Source: Jannaschia rubra (GTDB lineage: Bacteria > Pseudomonadota > Alphaproteobacteria > Rhodobacterales > Rhodobacteraceae). From it: a stretch of DNA of 64,000 nucleotides. The position numbers were made by a program, and so were the translations under genes. Of the stretch, positions 27,602 to 37,414 are shown in pieces; position 1 is the first letter of the stretch; each line of letters starts with the position of its first letter. Under the pieces are notes generated by a model. The model did no database searches, was not told where the DNA came from, and worked only from the letters and a program-made list of their open reading frames with translations. The stretch is from positions 620,001 through 684,000 of the forward strand of contig NZ_CXPG01000020.1 of the NCBI RefSeq assembly GCF_001403735.1, written 5' to 3'.

Positions 27602-28621
27602 ATGGCCCGTGACCCCCTTCTCGACCCCGCCGTGCCCGACGACGTGCCGGACGACCGAGCGTTGCGGCCGCAGACCCTGGACGAGTTCATCGGGCAGGCC
27701 GAGGCGCGCGCGAACCTGCGCGTCTTCATCGAAAGTGCCCGGCGCCGAGCCGACGCGATGGATCACGTGCTGTTCCACGGACCGCCGGGGTTGGGCAAGA
27801 CGACGTTGGCGCAGATCATGGCGCGGGAACTGGGGGTCGGGTTCCGCATGACCTCCGGCCCGGTGCTGGCCAAGGCGGGCGATCTGGCCGCGATCCTGAC
27901 CAATCTGGAGGCCCGCGACGTCCTGTTCATCGACGAGATCCATCGTCTCAACCCGGCGGTGGAGGAAGTCCTGTATCCCGCGCTGGAGGATTTCGCGCTC
28001 GACCTGGTGATCGGGGAAGGGCCGGCCGCGCGGACCGTGCGGATCGACCTTCAGCCCTTCACGCTGGTGGGGGCGACGACGCGGCTCGGTCTTCTGACGA
28101 CGCCGCTGCGCGACCGCTTCGGAATTCCCACGCGGCTGGAGTTCTATACCACGGCCGAGCTGCACCAGATCGTCACGCGGGGCGCGCGGCTGATGGGTGC
28201 CCCGGCCAGCGACGACGGCGCGCAGGAGATCGCGCGCCGCGCCCGCGGCACGCCGCGCATCGCGGGCCGCCTGCTGCGCCGGGTCGTCGATTTCGCCGTG
28301 GTCGAAGGCGACGGCACCGTCACGCGGGCGATCGCGGACCGGGCGTTGACGCGGCTGGGCGTCGATCATCTGGGCCTCGATTCCGCCGACCGGCGATACC
28401 TCGGGCTTATCGCCGAGAACTACGGCGGCGGGCCGGTAGGGATCGAAACCATCGCCGCCGCTCTGTCGGAGTCCCGCGATGCGCTGGAGGAGGTGATCGA
28501 GCCCTATCTGCTGCAACAGGGCCTGATCGCTCGCACGCCGCGGGGGCGGATGCTGGCGCACAAGGGCTGGACGCATCTCGGGCTCGACGTGCCGCGCGGA
28601 CAGACCGACCTGTTCGGCTGA
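27602..28621 (+). CDS. ruvB: Holliday junction branch migration ATPase RuvB
   Basis: 339 residues. Begins after [25 protein letters not shown]-like sequence ([20 protein letters not shown]), Walker [13 protein letters not shown], Walker [10 protein letters not shown], sensor region [20 protein letters not shown], and the C-terminal winged helix ending QTDLFG are all present. It pumps DNA through the RuvA-junction complex. Last gene of ruvCAB, 3 bp after ruvA. Confidence 0.98.
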   Translation: MARDPLLDPAVPDDVPDDRALRPQTLDEFIGQAEARANLRVFIESARRRADAMDHVLFHGPPGLGKTTLAQIMARELGVGFRMTSGPVLAKAGDLAAILTNLEARDVLFIDEIHRLNPAVEEVLYPALEDFALDLVIGEGPAARTVRIDLQPFTLVGATTRLGLLTTPLRDRFGIPTRLEFYTTAELHQIVTRGARLMGAPASDDGAQEIARRARGTPRIAGRLLRRVVDFAVVEGDGTVTRAIADRALTRLGVDHLGLDSADRRYLGLIAENYGGGPVGIETIAAALSESRDALEEVIEPYLLQQGLIARTPRGRMLAHKGWTHLGLDVPRGQTDLFG

Positions 28622-28687
28622 GACACCGGGGTTTCCCCCGGCGCCCGGCGGGCCTAGTGTCCGCCCGACCCGACCCAGAGAGCCGCA

Positions 28688-29335
28688 ATGATCAAGCTCG
28701 ACATTCTGTCAGACCCCATCTGTCCATGGTGCTACATCGGCAAGGCGCATCTGTTCCGCGCGTTGCAGCGGCACCCCGACCACCCGTTCGCGCTCGAATG
28801 GCATCCGTTCCAGCTCAACCCCGACATGCCCGCGGGCGGCATGGACCGGCGCGCCTATCTGGAGGCGAAGTTCGGCGGCAAGGACGGGGCCGTGCGGGCC
28901 TATGCCCCGGTGGTCGAGGCGGCGGAGGCGGCGGGGCTGACCATCGCCTTCGACCGGATCGAGCGGACGCCGAACACGCTTGACGCGCATCGCCTGATCC
29001 ATTGGGCCGGGTTGGAGGGGCGGCAAACGCCGGTCGTGCAGGCCCTGTTCGAGGGGTATTTCGAGAAGGGCCGCGACATCGGCGACCGGGATACGCTGGT
29101 GGCGATTGCCGCCGAGTCCGGGCTGGACGGCGCCATGGTCGCGCGATTGCTCGCGTCGGACGCGGATGCGGAGGACATGCGCGTCCGCGACGCCCACGCG
29201 CGTGACCGTGGCGTGACCGGCGTGCCGACTTTCGTCGTGGACAACCGCCATGTGTTGCGCGGGGCGCAGCCACCGGAGCTTTGGGAGCAGGTGATCGCCG
29301 AGATCCTGGAGCAGCTTCGGACAGGCGAGGCTTGA
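28688..29335 (+). CDS. DsbA-family oxidoreductase, FrnE-like
   Basis: 215 residues with no signal peptide. The thioredoxin-fold start LDILSDPICPWCYIGKAHLF has the redox CPWC at about residues 13-16, and GVTGVPTFVVDNRHVLRGAQ holds the cis-Pro loop. This is the FrnE/2-hydroxychromene-2-carboxylate isomerase-like branch of DsbA proteins that work in the cytosol, some in oxidative stress. Its TGA overlaps the TTG start of the MFS gene. Confidence 0.9.
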   Translation: MIKLDILSDPICPWCYIGKAHLFRALQRHPDHPFALEWHPFQLNPDMPAGGMDRRAYLEAKFGGKDGAVRAYAPVVEAAEAAGLTIAFDRIERTPNTLDAHRLIHWAGLEGRQTPVVQALFEGYFEKGRDIGDRDTLVAIAAESGLDGAMVARLLASDADAEDMRVRDAHARDRGVTGVPTFVVDNRHVLRGAQPPELWEQVIAEILEQLRTGEA

Positions 29336-30612
29336 CGCCGCCCGAACCCGACGCGCCTGCCGTTCCGCAGGCGCGCCCCGAAGCGCCGACGCCGCAGCCG
29401 CCGCGACCGGCGGCCCGCGCGTCGCAGGCCCTGTCGATGCCCGAATTCGTGGCCCTGATGGCGATGCTCTCGGCCACCATCGCCTTTTCCATCGACGCCA
29501 TGTTGCCCGCCCTGCCGCAGATCGGGCGCGAGTTGTCGCCGGGCAACCCGAACGCGGCACAACTCGTTATCGTGGCCTTTGTCGTCGGCATGGGGGCGGG
29601 CACGCTGTTTACCGGGCCGCTGTCGGACGCGGTCGGGCGCAAGCGCGTCATGCTGGGAGGCGCCTTCCTCTATTGCGTGGGCGCGGCGCTCTGCACCGTG
29701 GCACCGACGCTCGAGACGATGATCGCGGGGCGCATCGTGCAGGGGCTGGGCGCGTCGGGTCCGCGTGTCGCGGCGCAGGCGATGATCCGCGATCTTTACG
29801 CCGGACGGGCCATGGCGCGGGTGTCGAGCTTCGTGATGATGACCTTCACGCTGGTCCCGGCCATCGCGCCGCTGGTCGGCGCCCTTATCATCGCCGGGTT
29901 CAGCTGGCGCGGCGTGTTCTGGGCCTTCGTCGTGTTTTCGGCCGCGACGGGCCTCTGGCTTCTGATCCGGCAGCCCGAGACGATGCCGCCCGCGCTGCGC
30001 CGCCCGCTCAACGTCACGCGTCTGCGGCTGGCCGCGGCGGAGGTCTTCGGCGATGCCAACGTGCGTCGCGCCATCGCCGTCCAGACGCTGGTCTTCGCGA
30101 TCCTGTTTGCCTGCATCACCAGCGTGCAGCCGATCTACGACCTGACGTTCGGCCGCGCCGACAGCTTTCCGCTGTGGTTCGGCATCGTGGCGGTGCTGGC
30201 CGGCTCAGCCTCGTTCCTCAATGCGCGGCTGGTGGTGCGGTTGGGGATGCTCTGGCTGATCCGCCGGTCGCTCTCGACGCATGTGGCGCTGTCGGTCCTG
30301 CTGGCGGGCGCCTGGATCGCGGGCATCCTGCCCGAAGGGGCACTGTTCCCGGCGTTCGTGGTCTGGCAAGTGGCGACCTTCGCGCTGGCAGGCCTCAGCA
30401 TCGGGAACCTGAACGCCATCGCGATGCAGCCGATGGGCCACATTGCCGGCATGGCGTCGTCGGTCATCTCGGCCACGGCAACCATCGCGGCCATGGCGCT
30501 GGTGGTGCCCATCGGTCTGGCCTTCGACGGAACCCCGCTGCCGCTCATCCTGGGATCCCTGGCCTGCGGTGCGGTGGCGCGACTGCTGTCGCAGGCTTTG
30601 GCGGAGGGCTGA
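29332..30612 (+). CDS. Bcr/CflA-type multidrug efflux MFS transporter
   Basis: 426 residues from TTG at 29332, coupled to the FrnE-like gene by a TTGA overlap; an ATG 17 codons upstream would lie deep in that gene. A 34-residue Pro/Ala-rich N-terminus precedes twelve helices. The MFS motif A is in the loop after helix 2 (FTGPLSDAVGRKRVMLGG), and SIDAMLPALPQIGREL is typical of the DHA1 Bcr/CflA group. It probably exports small drugs by proton antiport; the substrate is unknown. Confidence 0.87.
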   Translation: MTPPEPDAPAVPQARPEAPTPQPPRPAARASQALSMPEFVALMAMLSATIAFSIDAMLPALPQIGRELSPGNPNAAQLVIVAFVVGMGAGTLFTGPLSDAVGRKRVMLGGAFLYCVGAALCTVAPTLETMIAGRIVQGLGASGPRVAAQAMIRDLYAGRAMARVSSFVMMTFTLVPAIAPLVGALIIAGFSWRGVFWAFVVFSAATGLWLLIRQPETMPPALRRPLNVTRLRLAAAEVFGDANVRRAIAVQTLVFAILFACITSVQPIYDLTFGRADSFPLWFGIVAVLAGSASFLNARLVVRLGMLWLIRRSLSTHVALSVLLAGAWIAGILPEGALFPAFVVWQVATFALAGLSIGNLNAIAMQPMGHIAGMASSVISATATIAAMALVVPIGLAFDGTPLPLILGSLACGAVARLLSQALAEG

Positions 30613-30617
30613 ACGCC

Positions 30618-33600
30618 TCAGTCCGCCCGAACCTTCGCCGCCCCCGCATGAACGGCGAGGTCGCGCGCGATGGAGAAAGCGCCCTTGATCCGGTCGGCCT
30701 CCGACGCGAAGTCCTGCGCGATCACGAGCTTGTCGCCCTTGATCTTCGCCGCGCCCTTCTGCTCCTTGATGAAATCCACCAGACCTTCGGGGCGGGCGAA
30801 CCTGTTGAGGTGGAACTCCACCGTCGCGCCCTTGCCACCCACGCTCAGGCGCGAAATGCCCGCCGCCTTGCAGAGCGCCTTGATGCGCACGACCCGCAAC
30901 AGCACGTTCACCTCGCGCGGAAGGGGACCGAACCGGTCGATCAGTTCGGCCGCGAAACCCTCCAGCTCCACCTTGCGGTCGAGGCCCGACAGGCGGCGAT
31001 AGAGGCCCAGGCGGAGGTCAAGGTCGGGCACGTAGTCCTCGGGGATCAGGACCGGCACGCCCAGGTTGATCTGCGGCGACCAGTCGTCGGACAGCGCGTC
31101 GGGCAGGTCGGCCTTGCCCGCCTTCAGCTTGTCGATCGTCTCCTCCAGCATGGACTGGTAGAGTTCGAACCCGACTTCGCGCATGTGGCCCGACTGTTCG
31201 TCGCCGATGATGTTGCCGCCACCGCGCAGGTCAAGGTCCTGGCTCGCGATATTGAACCCCGCGCCGAGCGCGTCGATGGAGCCCAGCACCTTCAGGCGCC
31301 GCTCCGCCTGCGGCGTCAGCTTGGCGCGCGGCTTGGTCGTCAGGAACGCGTAGGCCCGTGTCTTGGACCGTCCGACCCGCCCCCTGATCTGGTAGAGCTG
31401 GCTGAGCCCGAACATGTCGGCGCGCCAGATCACCATGGTGTTGGCGGTCGGGATGTCGATGCCCGACTCGATGATGGTGGTGGACAGCAGCACGTCGTAC
31501 TTGCCGTCGTAGAAGGCGTTCATCCGCTCGTCGAGATCGCCCGCCGCAAGCTGCCCGTGCGCGATCACATGGGTCAGCTCCGGAAGCTGTTCGCGCAGGA
31601 AGGCCTCCATCTGCGACAGGTCGCCGATGCGGGGGACGACGACGAAGGACTGGCCGCCGCGATAGTGTTCGCGCAGCAGGGCCTCGCGCACCTGCACCGT
31701 GTCGAATTCGGAGACATATGTACGGATCGCCAGGCGATCGACCGGCGGCGTGCCGATGATCGACAGGTCGCGCACCCCGGTCAGCGACATCTGCAAGGTG
31801 CGCGGGATGGGCGTGGCCGACAGGGTCAGGACATGGACGTCCGACCGCATCTCCTTCAGGCGCTCCTTGTGCGTCACGCCGAAGTGCTGCTCCTCGTCGA
31901 TGATGAGGAGTCCGAGATCGGCGAACTTCACCTGCTTGGCCAGCAGGGCATGGGTTCCGATGGCGATGTCGACGGTGCCGTCGGCGATGCCCGCGCGCGT
32001 CTCGGCGGCCTTCTTGGCCGGCACGAAGCGCGACAGCTGGCGCACGCTGATGGGCAGGCCGCGGAACCGGTCCTCGAACGACTTGGCGTGCTGGCGGGCC
32101 AGAAGCGTCGTCGGCGCGATGACGGCAACCTGCTTGCCGCTGGTCGCCGCGATGAAGGCCGCGCGCATCGCCACCTCGGTCTTGCCGAAGCCCACGTCGC
32201 CCACGACCAACCGATCCATGGGCCGGCCGGAGGCGAGATCGGTCGCCACGTCCTCGATGGCCTGCAACTGGTCGTCCGTCTCCTCATAGGGGAAGCGGGC
32301 AGCGAAGGTCTCCCACATGTCGCGCGGCGGCTCCAGGATGGGGGCCTTTCGCAAGGCGCGTTCCGCCGCGATCCGCATCAGGCGCTCCGCGATCTGGCGG
32401 ATGCGCTCCTTCAGGCGGGCCTTGCGCGCCTGCCATGCCCCGCCGCCCAGCTTGTCGAGCAGCCCCTCCTCCTGTCCGAAGCGGCTGAGAAGCTCGATGT
32501 TCTCGACAGGCAGGAACAGACGGTCGCCGCCCGCGTATTCCAGCGTCACGCATTCATGGGGCGCGCCCGCGGCCGTCACCGTCTCGAGCCCGACGAAGCG
32601 GCCGACGCCGTGATCGACGTGGACCACCAGGTCGCCCACCGACAGGGCCTGCGCCTCGGTCAGGAAGTTTTCGGCCCGGCGTTTCTTCTTCTTGCCGCGG
32701 ATCAGGCGTTCGCCCAGCACGTCCTGTTCGGAGATGACGGTCAGCCGGCCCTTTCCGACCGGCCCCTCCCACCCCCGGTCCAGTGCCCAGACGGCGAGCC
32801 CGACCTCGCCCTTCGCCACCTCCTCCAGCCGCTTGACGGCGCGCGCGCCGGTGACCCCGTGATCCTCCAGGAGGCCCTGCAACCGCTCCCGCGCACCGCC
32901 GGAGTAGGAGGCGATGACCACCCCGCCGTCGCCGCGCTTGTCGGCGATATGGGCGGCGAGGGTGTCGAACAGGTTGACGTTCTCGAGCTGCCGCTCGGGT
33001 GCGAAGGACCGGCCGATGCGGCCGCCCGCGTCGATGACGCCCGGCCCCGGCGCGGTGGGCAGGGGCGACAGGTGCAGCGTGCGGATATCCGACAGGGCGG
33101 CATCCAGTGCCTCGGGCGACAGGTAGAGCGTCTCGGGGCGCGCGGGCTTGTAGACGGAATCGACGCGACCCTTGGCCACCATCGCCTCGCGCCGGTTGTC
33201 GTACATGTCGGTGATCTGAACCCAGCGTTCGTCGTGATGCGCGGGGGTCGCATCGTCCATGACGAAGGTGGCGTCGGGCAGGTAGTCGGGCAGCGTCTCC
33301 AGCGTCTCGTGGAAGAAGGGAAGCCAATGCTCCATCCCCTGCGCCTTGCGGCCCGCGCTGACGGCCTCGTAGAGCGGATCGTCGGTGCCGGCGGCGCCGA
33401 ACTCGATGCGATAGGTCTGGCGGAAGCGGGTGATCGCGGGGCCGTCGAGAATGACCTCGGACACCGGGGCCAGTTCGATCATCTTGAGTTGTTCGGTCGT
33501 GCGCTGCGTCACCGGATCGAAGCGGCGCAATCCGTCGAGCGTATCGCCGAACAGGTCGAGCCGGACGGGCGCGGGCTGACCCGGCGGCCAGATATCGATG

Positions 33601-34100
33601 ATCCCGCCGCGGGGCGACCAGTCGCCCGGCTCCATCACGGTAGGCGTCTGGCTGAAGCCCATCCGCACCAGGAAGTCGCGCAGCGCCGCCTCGTCGATGC
33701 GCTGGTCCACACGGGCGGCAAAGCCCGCGCCCTTGAGCGTTGCGCGCGCCGGAAGACGCTGCGTCACGGCAGAGAGCGTCGTGAGCAGGATGAACCTGCC
33801 GGTGAACCCATGCGCCAGCGCCGTCAACGTGGCCATCCGCGTGGCCGAGATCTCGGCGGCGGGGGAGACGCGATCGTAGGGCAGGCAGTCCCAGGCCGGG
33901 AAGCGCAGGACGGTGACGCCCGCCTGATGCGCGCGGATCGCGGCGGCCATCGCCTCGGCCCGCTTGTCGTCGCGGGCGACGTGGACGACCGGCTTGCCGC
34001 CCTCCAGCTCGCGCAGCAGGACGCGGGCGTCGAAACCCTCCGGCGCGCCGCCGACGCGGATGTGGCCCTGCGGCAGCGGTGAGGGGGAGGTGTCGGACAT
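30618..34100 (-). CDS. mfd: transcription-repair coupling factor Mfd
   Basis: 1160 residues from MSDTSPSPLPQGHIRVGGAP, normal length. Order: UvrB-like domains (about 1-330), RNA polymerase-interacting domain (about 480-550, LSVGDLVVHVDHGVGRFVGL), helicase with Walker A GDVGFGKTEVAMRAAF and DEEQHFGV, then the TRCF C-terminal domain. Mfd removes RNA polymerase stalled at lesions and recruits UvrA. It converges on the MFS gene with a 5-bp gap. The long plus-strand frame opposite it is only a shadow of high-GC codon use. Confidence 0.98.
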   Translation of the reverse strand: MSDTSPSPLPQGHIRVGGAPEGFDARVLLRELEGGKPVVHVARDDKRAEAMAAAIRAHQAGVTVLRFPAWDCLPYDRVSPAAEISATRMATLTALAHGFTGRFILLTTLSAVTQRLPARATLKGAGFAARVDQRIDEAALRDFLVRMGFSQTPTVMEPGDWSPRGGIIDIWPPGQPAPVRLDLFGDTLDGLRRFDPVTQRTTEQLKMIELAPVSEVILDGPAITRFRQTYRIEFGAAGTDDPLYEAVSAGRKAQGMEHWLPFFHETLETLPDYLPDATFVMDDATPAHHDERWVQITDMYDNRREAMVAKGRVDSVYKPARPETLYLSPEALDAALSDIRTLHLSPLPTAPGPGVIDAGGRIGRSFAPERQLENVNLFDTLAAHIADKRGDGGVVIASYSGGARERLQGLLEDHGVTGARAVKRLEEVAKGEVGLAVWALDRGWEGPVGKGRLTVISEQDVLGERLIRGKKKKRRAENFLTEAQALSVGDLVVHVDHGVGRFVGLETVTAAGAPHECVTLEYAGGDRLFLPVENIELLSRFGQEEGLLDKLGGGAWQARKARLKERIRQIAERLMRIAAERALRKAPILEPPRDMWETFAARFPYEETDDQLQAIEDVATDLASGRPMDRLVVGDVGFGKTEVAMRAAFIAATSGKQVAVIAPTTLLARQHAKSFEDRFRGLPISVRQLSRFVPAKKAAETRAGIADGTVDIAIGTHALLAKQVKFADLGLLIIDEEQHFGVTHKERLKEMRSDVHVLTLSATPIPRTLQMSLTGVRDLSIIGTPPVDRLAIRTYVSEFDTVQVREALLREHYRGGQSFVVVPRIGDLSQMEAFLREQLPELTHVIAHGQLAAGDLDERMNAFYDGKYDVLLSTTIIESGIDIPTANTMVIWRADMFGLSQLYQIRGRVGRSKTRAYAFLTTKPRAKLTPQAERRLKVLGSIDALGAGFNIASQDLDLRGGGNIIGDEQSGHMREVGFELYQSMLEETIDKLKAGKADLPDALSDDWSPQINLGVPVLIPEDYVPDLDLRLGLYRRLSGLDRKVELEGFAAELIDRFGPLPREVNVLLRVVRIKALCKAAGISRLSVGGKGATVEFHLNRFARPEGLVDFIKEQKGAAKIKGDKLVIAQDFASEADRIKGAFSIARDLAVHAGAAKVRAD

Positions 34101-34142
34101 GAAGCCGTCAGGTAAGCGACCCGGCCCCGGTGTCAACCGCCG

Positions 34143-34703
34143 TCAGTAGCCAAGCACGTTGACGTTGAGGTTGACCCACATGCCCCACATCGACGTCACG
34201 AAGATCGACACGATCCCGATGCCCTGGATCCACCGGCGCGTGCGGGCCAGAAGGTTGCCCAGATCGGCAGGCTCCAGCCCCCCGACCCGCCGTGCGGCGC
34301 GCAGCGTGATCCAGCCCACGATCGCCAGCGGCAGGAACAGGCACAGGATGGCCTGCGCGAATTCCACCCCGTAGACGAAACCCAGAAGCAGCAGCGTGGT
34401 CAAAAGGAAGAAGCTGAAGCCCGTGGTGATGAGCCCGGTCTCGTCGGCGATGAAAAGGATGCGGCGCGCGTTGATATTGGCGAGGACATGCATGTCGCCC
34501 AGCGATTGTTCATGCCCTCGCGCGGCCCGCCGAACCATGTCGAAGGGCACGCCGACGACCCAGTGCGAGACCGTCGACCACAGCACCGCCAGCACGATCC
34601 AGAACCAGAGGTTCGAAAAGGATCGCAGGTCGATGGCCTCCATGGCCAGTTCGAGGAAGAAGAAGTCCAATGTCTCGCAGTCGCTTTCGCCGGTCGCGCC
34701 CAT
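34143..34703 (-). CDS. membrane protein of the family labelled 'component of SufBCD complex'
   Basis: 186 residues from MGATGESDCETLDFFFLELA. The conserved stretch IDLRSFSNLWFWIVLAVLWS and VSHWVVGVPFDMVRRA is recognisable from Rhodobacterales, where the family carries the label 'component of SufBCD complex'. There are about four membrane helices and a soluble loop (ARGHEQSLGDMHVLANINAR). No suf gene is in the window, so the label is only inherited and the role is unknown. It lies 42 bp upstream of mfd on the same strand and is divergent from hemB. Confidence 0.75.
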   Translation of the reverse strand: MGATGESDCETLDFFFLELAMEAIDLRSFSNLWFWIVLAVLWSTVSHWVVGVPFDMVRRAARGHEQSLGDMHVLANINARRILFIADETGLITTGFSFFLLTTLLLLGFVYGVEFAQAILCLFLPLAIVGWITLRAARRVGGLEPADLGNLLARTRRWIQGIGIVSIFVTSMWGMWVNLNVNVLGY

Positions 34704-34794
34704 GTCGCCCGGACCGGTGGGAAATGGCAAGGCGGGGATGGTTGATCCCCGGGGCCGGGCATGGCACCGAAGCGGGGTGTCGCAGAGGTGCATC

Positions 34795-35799
34795 ATGACG
34801 GACCACGCCCCCTTTCCCCGATCCCGTCCGCGCCGCCTGCGCCGGACTCCCGCCCTCCGCGCCCTGGTACGCGAGGCACGGCTGTCGGCCGACGACCTGA
34901 TCTGGCCCGTCTTCGTCTGCGACGGCGAGGGCGCCACGATGGAAGTCGCGTCGATGCCCGGCGTCATCCGCCGGTCGGTGGACCTGACGGCCGAGGCGGC
35001 GGAGGAGGCGTTCCAGGCCGGCATCCGCACCATCTGCCTGTTTCCCTACACCGACGCCGCGCTCAAGACCGACGATTGCGCCGAGGCGTGGAATTCCGAC
35101 AACCTGTCGAACCGCGCCACCCGCGCCATCAAGGCGGCCGTGCCGGGCATGTCGGTGATGACGGACGTGGCGCTCGACCCATACAACGCCCAGGGGCATG
35201 ACGGCATCGTGCGGAACGGTGTCATCGTGAATGACGAATCGGTCGAGGCGCTGGTGCGGATGGCCATGGCGCAGGCAGAGGCGGGGGCGGACATCCTGGG
35301 GCCGTCGGACATGATGGACGGGCGCATCGGCGCGATCCGCACCGCGCTGGAGGAAGCGGGGATGCAGGACGTGACGATCATGTCCTATGCCGCCAAGTAT
35401 GCCTCGGCCTTCTATGGCCCGTTCCGCGACGCGACCGGATCGTCGGGCGCGCTGACCGGCGACAAGAAGACCTATCAGCTCGATCCCCTCAACGCCGAGG
35501 AAGGGCTGCGCTGCGTGGCGCGCGACCTGGCGGAAGGCGCGGACATGGTGATGGTCAAGCCCGGGATGCCCTATCTGGACATGGTGCGCCGGGTGAAGGA
35601 CGCCTTCGCCGTGCCGACCTTCGCCTATCAGGTATCGGGCGAATACGCGATGATCCGGGCGGCGGCAGGCAACGGCTGGATCGACGGCGAGCGGGCGATG
35701 ATGGAAAGCCTGATGTCGTTCCGCCGGGCGGGCTGCGACGGGGTGCTGACCTATTTCGCGCCGGAGGCGGCGCGCCTGATCCGGGCAGGCTGGGAATAG
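34795..35799 (+). CDS. hemB: delta-aminolevulinic acid dehydratase (porphobilinogen synthase)
   Basis: 334 residues from MTDHAPFPRSRPRRLRRTPA, preceded by GAGGTG; the frame is open for 133 codons upstream but overlaps the divergent membrane protein gene. Active-site stretches are SYAAKYASAFYGPFRDA with the first lysine and ADMVMVKPGMPYLDM with the Schiff-base lysine. It makes porphobilinogen for heme, and in phototrophic relatives for bacteriochlorophyll and cobalamin too. Confidence 0.97.
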   Translation: MTDHAPFPRSRPRRLRRTPALRALVREARLSADDLIWPVFVCDGEGATMEVASMPGVIRRSVDLTAEAAEEAFQAGIRTICLFPYTDAALKTDDCAEAWNSDNLSNRATRAIKAAVPGMSVMTDVALDPYNAQGHDGIVRNGVIVNDESVEALVRMAMAQAEAGADILGPSDMMDGRIGAIRTALEEAGMQDVTIMSYAAKYASAFYGPFRDATGSSGALTGDKKTYQLDPLNAEEGLRCVARDLAEGADMVMVKPGMPYLDMVRRVKDAFAVPTFAYQVSGEYAMIRAAAGNGWIDGERAMMESLMSFRRAGCDGVLTYFAPEAARLIRAGWE

Positions 35800-35944
35800 G
35801 GCCACTTGGCGGACAGCCGCCGATTGCGCGCGACCGCCTTGCATCGCTCCGGGAATCCCGCCATGTGGAGTTGGCGACGTTAATGCTATCGACGACACTG
35901 CTCCTTTCGGTTCAGACTTTCGATCTAACACTGACCGAGCCGAC

Positions 35945-35964
35945 CTGCCGCATTCCGCGGGCAG
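35945..35964 (+). promoter_or_regulatory. hairpin in the cold-shock gene leader
   Basis: CTGCCGC (35945-35951) pairs with GCGGGCAG (35957-35964) with one bulged base and a 5-nt loop. It sits eight bases upstream of the AAGGAG ribosome site at 35972-35977. Cold-shock leaders commonly fold and respond to temperature; that role is inferred here. I could not pick a convincing promoter in 35800-35944. Confidence 0.4.
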
Positions 35965-35985
35965 CACTGACAAGGAGTATCGACG

Positions 35986-36192
35986 ATGGCAACTGGCACC
36001 GTCAAATGGTTCAACACCACCAAGGGCTTCGGCTTCATCGCCCCCGATGGCGGCAGCAAGGATGTGTTCGTGCACATCTCTGCCGTCGAGCGCGCGGGCC
36101 TGACCGGCCTGGCCGACAACCAGAAAGTGACCTTCGACATCGAGCCCGGCCGTGACGGCCGCGAGAGCGCGACCAACATCGCGCTGGCCTGA
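35986..36192 (+). CDS. cold-shock protein (CspA family)
   Basis: 68 residues. The RNP1 motif [11 protein letters not shown] and RNP2 VFVHISAV are intact, in the single OB-fold typical of CspA. It binds single-stranded RNA/DNA as an RNA chaperone. AAGGAG precedes the ATG and a strong terminator follows, so it is a one-gene transcript. Confidence 0.96.
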   Translation: MATGTVKWFNTTKGFGFIAPDGGSKDVFVHISAVERAGLTGLADNQKVTFDIEPGRDGRESATNIALA

Positions 36193-36227
36193 TTTCGCGC
36201 CGCCCCTCGGGGCGGTCGCAACGGTCG

Positions 36228-36260
36228 AAATGGCGTCCCCAAGGGGGCGCCATTTTTTTT
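36228..36260 (+). terminator. rho-independent terminator of the cold-shock gene
   Basis: AAATGGCG (36228-36235) pairs with CGCCATTT (36248-36255), with an inner C4/G4 pairing, and the right arm runs into eight T (36253-36260). Strong intrinsic terminator 35 bp past the stop. Confidence 0.9.
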
Positions 36261-36296
36261 GTTCCCGATGTGTGATGGCAAGTAGCGCGTAGTCGG

Positions 36297-37310
36297 TCAG
36301 GAAGCGACGGCGCCGTCGGAAACGTCGGCCTGCGGTCGGACCGGGACTGAGATCTCGTATCGATAGTCGTCCTTGCCGAACTCCCGCCGGGCCGTGCCGC
36401 GCAACTGCGACGGCACGATCTGGTCGAGGATCATCGACCCGAAACCGCTCCGCTCCGGCGGCTGCACCGCGCCGAGGCCGTTTTCCTGCCAGCGCAGGGC
36501 ATAACCGGTGTCGGCCAGCCGTTCCCAGTCGATGGCCAGCTTGCCCGCCCCGCTACGGAGCGCGCCGTGCTTGACGGAATTGGTCGTCAGCTCGTGGATC
36601 GCCATGGAGATCGACTGCGCCTCCATGGCCGTGAGTTCAATCTGCGGACCCGTGATGGTGATTTGCCGCGATCCGGGTTCGTGGTAGTCGGCGAGCTGCC
36701 TGGTGACGACGGCGTCGAGGGTCAGCCTGTCCCAGTTGCCGCCCGTCAGGTCGGCGTGGATGCGGGCGAGCGCCTGGATGCGCCCTTCGAAGCGCGACAG
36801 GAACGTCTGCAGATCGTCGGAGGTCGCGGCGGTGCGCTTGGCGATGACCGACACCAGGGTCAGGAGGTTGCCGACCCGGTGCTGCAATTCCGCCGTGATC
36901 GCGTCCTTGAGTTCCTGCGTTCGGACCAGGTCGGTCACGTTCTGGGACTTCTGGATTATGAAATCGATGGACCCGTCCGCCTCGACGACGGGCTCATGCC
37001 GGCAGGTCCACCAGACCTCCCGCATTCCCGAAGGGGCGTCCGCGTCGGGGATGGCATAGGGCAGGCGTTCCACCACGGTGGGCTCGCCGTCAAAGGTGGC
37101 GCGAAAGGCCGCTTCGATCGGTGCACGATGGACGGATTGGCCGGGAAAGGCATCGAACACATGCTGTCCGCGAATGTCGTCCAGCGTCCGGCCGACGGCG
37201 TCGAGATAGGCCGCATTCGCGGTGACGATCCCCCACGACCGATCGAGCACCAGAAGCGGCACCGGTGCCATCCGAAACAGCGCCTCGAAATCGGGTCCGT
37301 CGTCGGCCAT
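36297..37310 (-). CDS. HWE-family sensor histidine kinase with PAS domain
   Basis: 337 residues from MADDGPDFEALFRMAPVPLL, chosen for GGGGA six bases upstream; an ATG ten codons earlier (37340) is possible. A PAS domain (about 8-130, VPLLVLDRSWGIVTANAAYL) precedes the kinase part. The phospho-acceptor box is ELQHRVGNLLTLVSVIAKRT, the N-box is HELTTNSVKHGAL, and the W-x-E type motif is LAIDWERLA, which places it in the HWE class. There is no membrane segment, so it is soluble; some PAS-HWE proteins sense light or redox, but no LOV-type NCRFL is seen. No response regulator is adjacent. Confidence 0.88.
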   Translation of the reverse strand: MADDGPDFEALFRMAPVPLLVLDRSWGIVTANAAYLDAVGRTLDDIRGQHVFDAFPGQSVHRAPIEAAFRATFDGEPTVVERLPYAIPDADAPSGMREVWWTCRHEPVVEADGSIDFIIQKSQNVTDLVRTQELKDAITAELQHRVGNLLTLVSVIAKRTAATSDDLQTFLSRFEGRIQALARIHADLTGGNWDRLTLDAVVTRQLADYHEPGSRQITITGPQIELTAMEAQSISMAIHELTTNSVKHGALRSGAGKLAIDWERLADTGYALRWQENGLGAVQPPERSGFGSMILDQIVPSQLRGTARREFGKDDYRYEISVPVRPQADVSDGAVAS

Positions 37311-37381
37311 CGCAATCCCCATATCCAATGGCGGATTCATAGCCTATCGCGCGGTTCACGCAAGACGGGTCATGCAGCGGT

Positions 37382-37405
37382 GCAAGGCCGGCGTTCCGGC
37401 CTTGC
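37382..37405. other. perfect 10-bp stem-loop downstream of msrA
   Basis: GCAAGGCCGG (37382-37391) and CCGGCCTTGC (37396-37405) with a 4-nt loop. It is ten bases past the msrA stop. No T-run follows on the minus strand, so it may stabilise the 3' end or end transcription with help from Rho. Confidence 0.5.
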
Positions 37406-37414
37406 CGGCCTGGT

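Noticed and set aside
29673-34082. A 1469-codon open frame on the plus strand
   Set aside because: It is out of frame with the MFS gene and antisense to mfd. Both real genes have complete family features; the long frame arises from GC-rich third positions.
36297-37340. LOV-type photoreceptor kinase
   Set aside because: The PAS domain lacks the flavin-binding NCRFL motif with its reactive cysteine.
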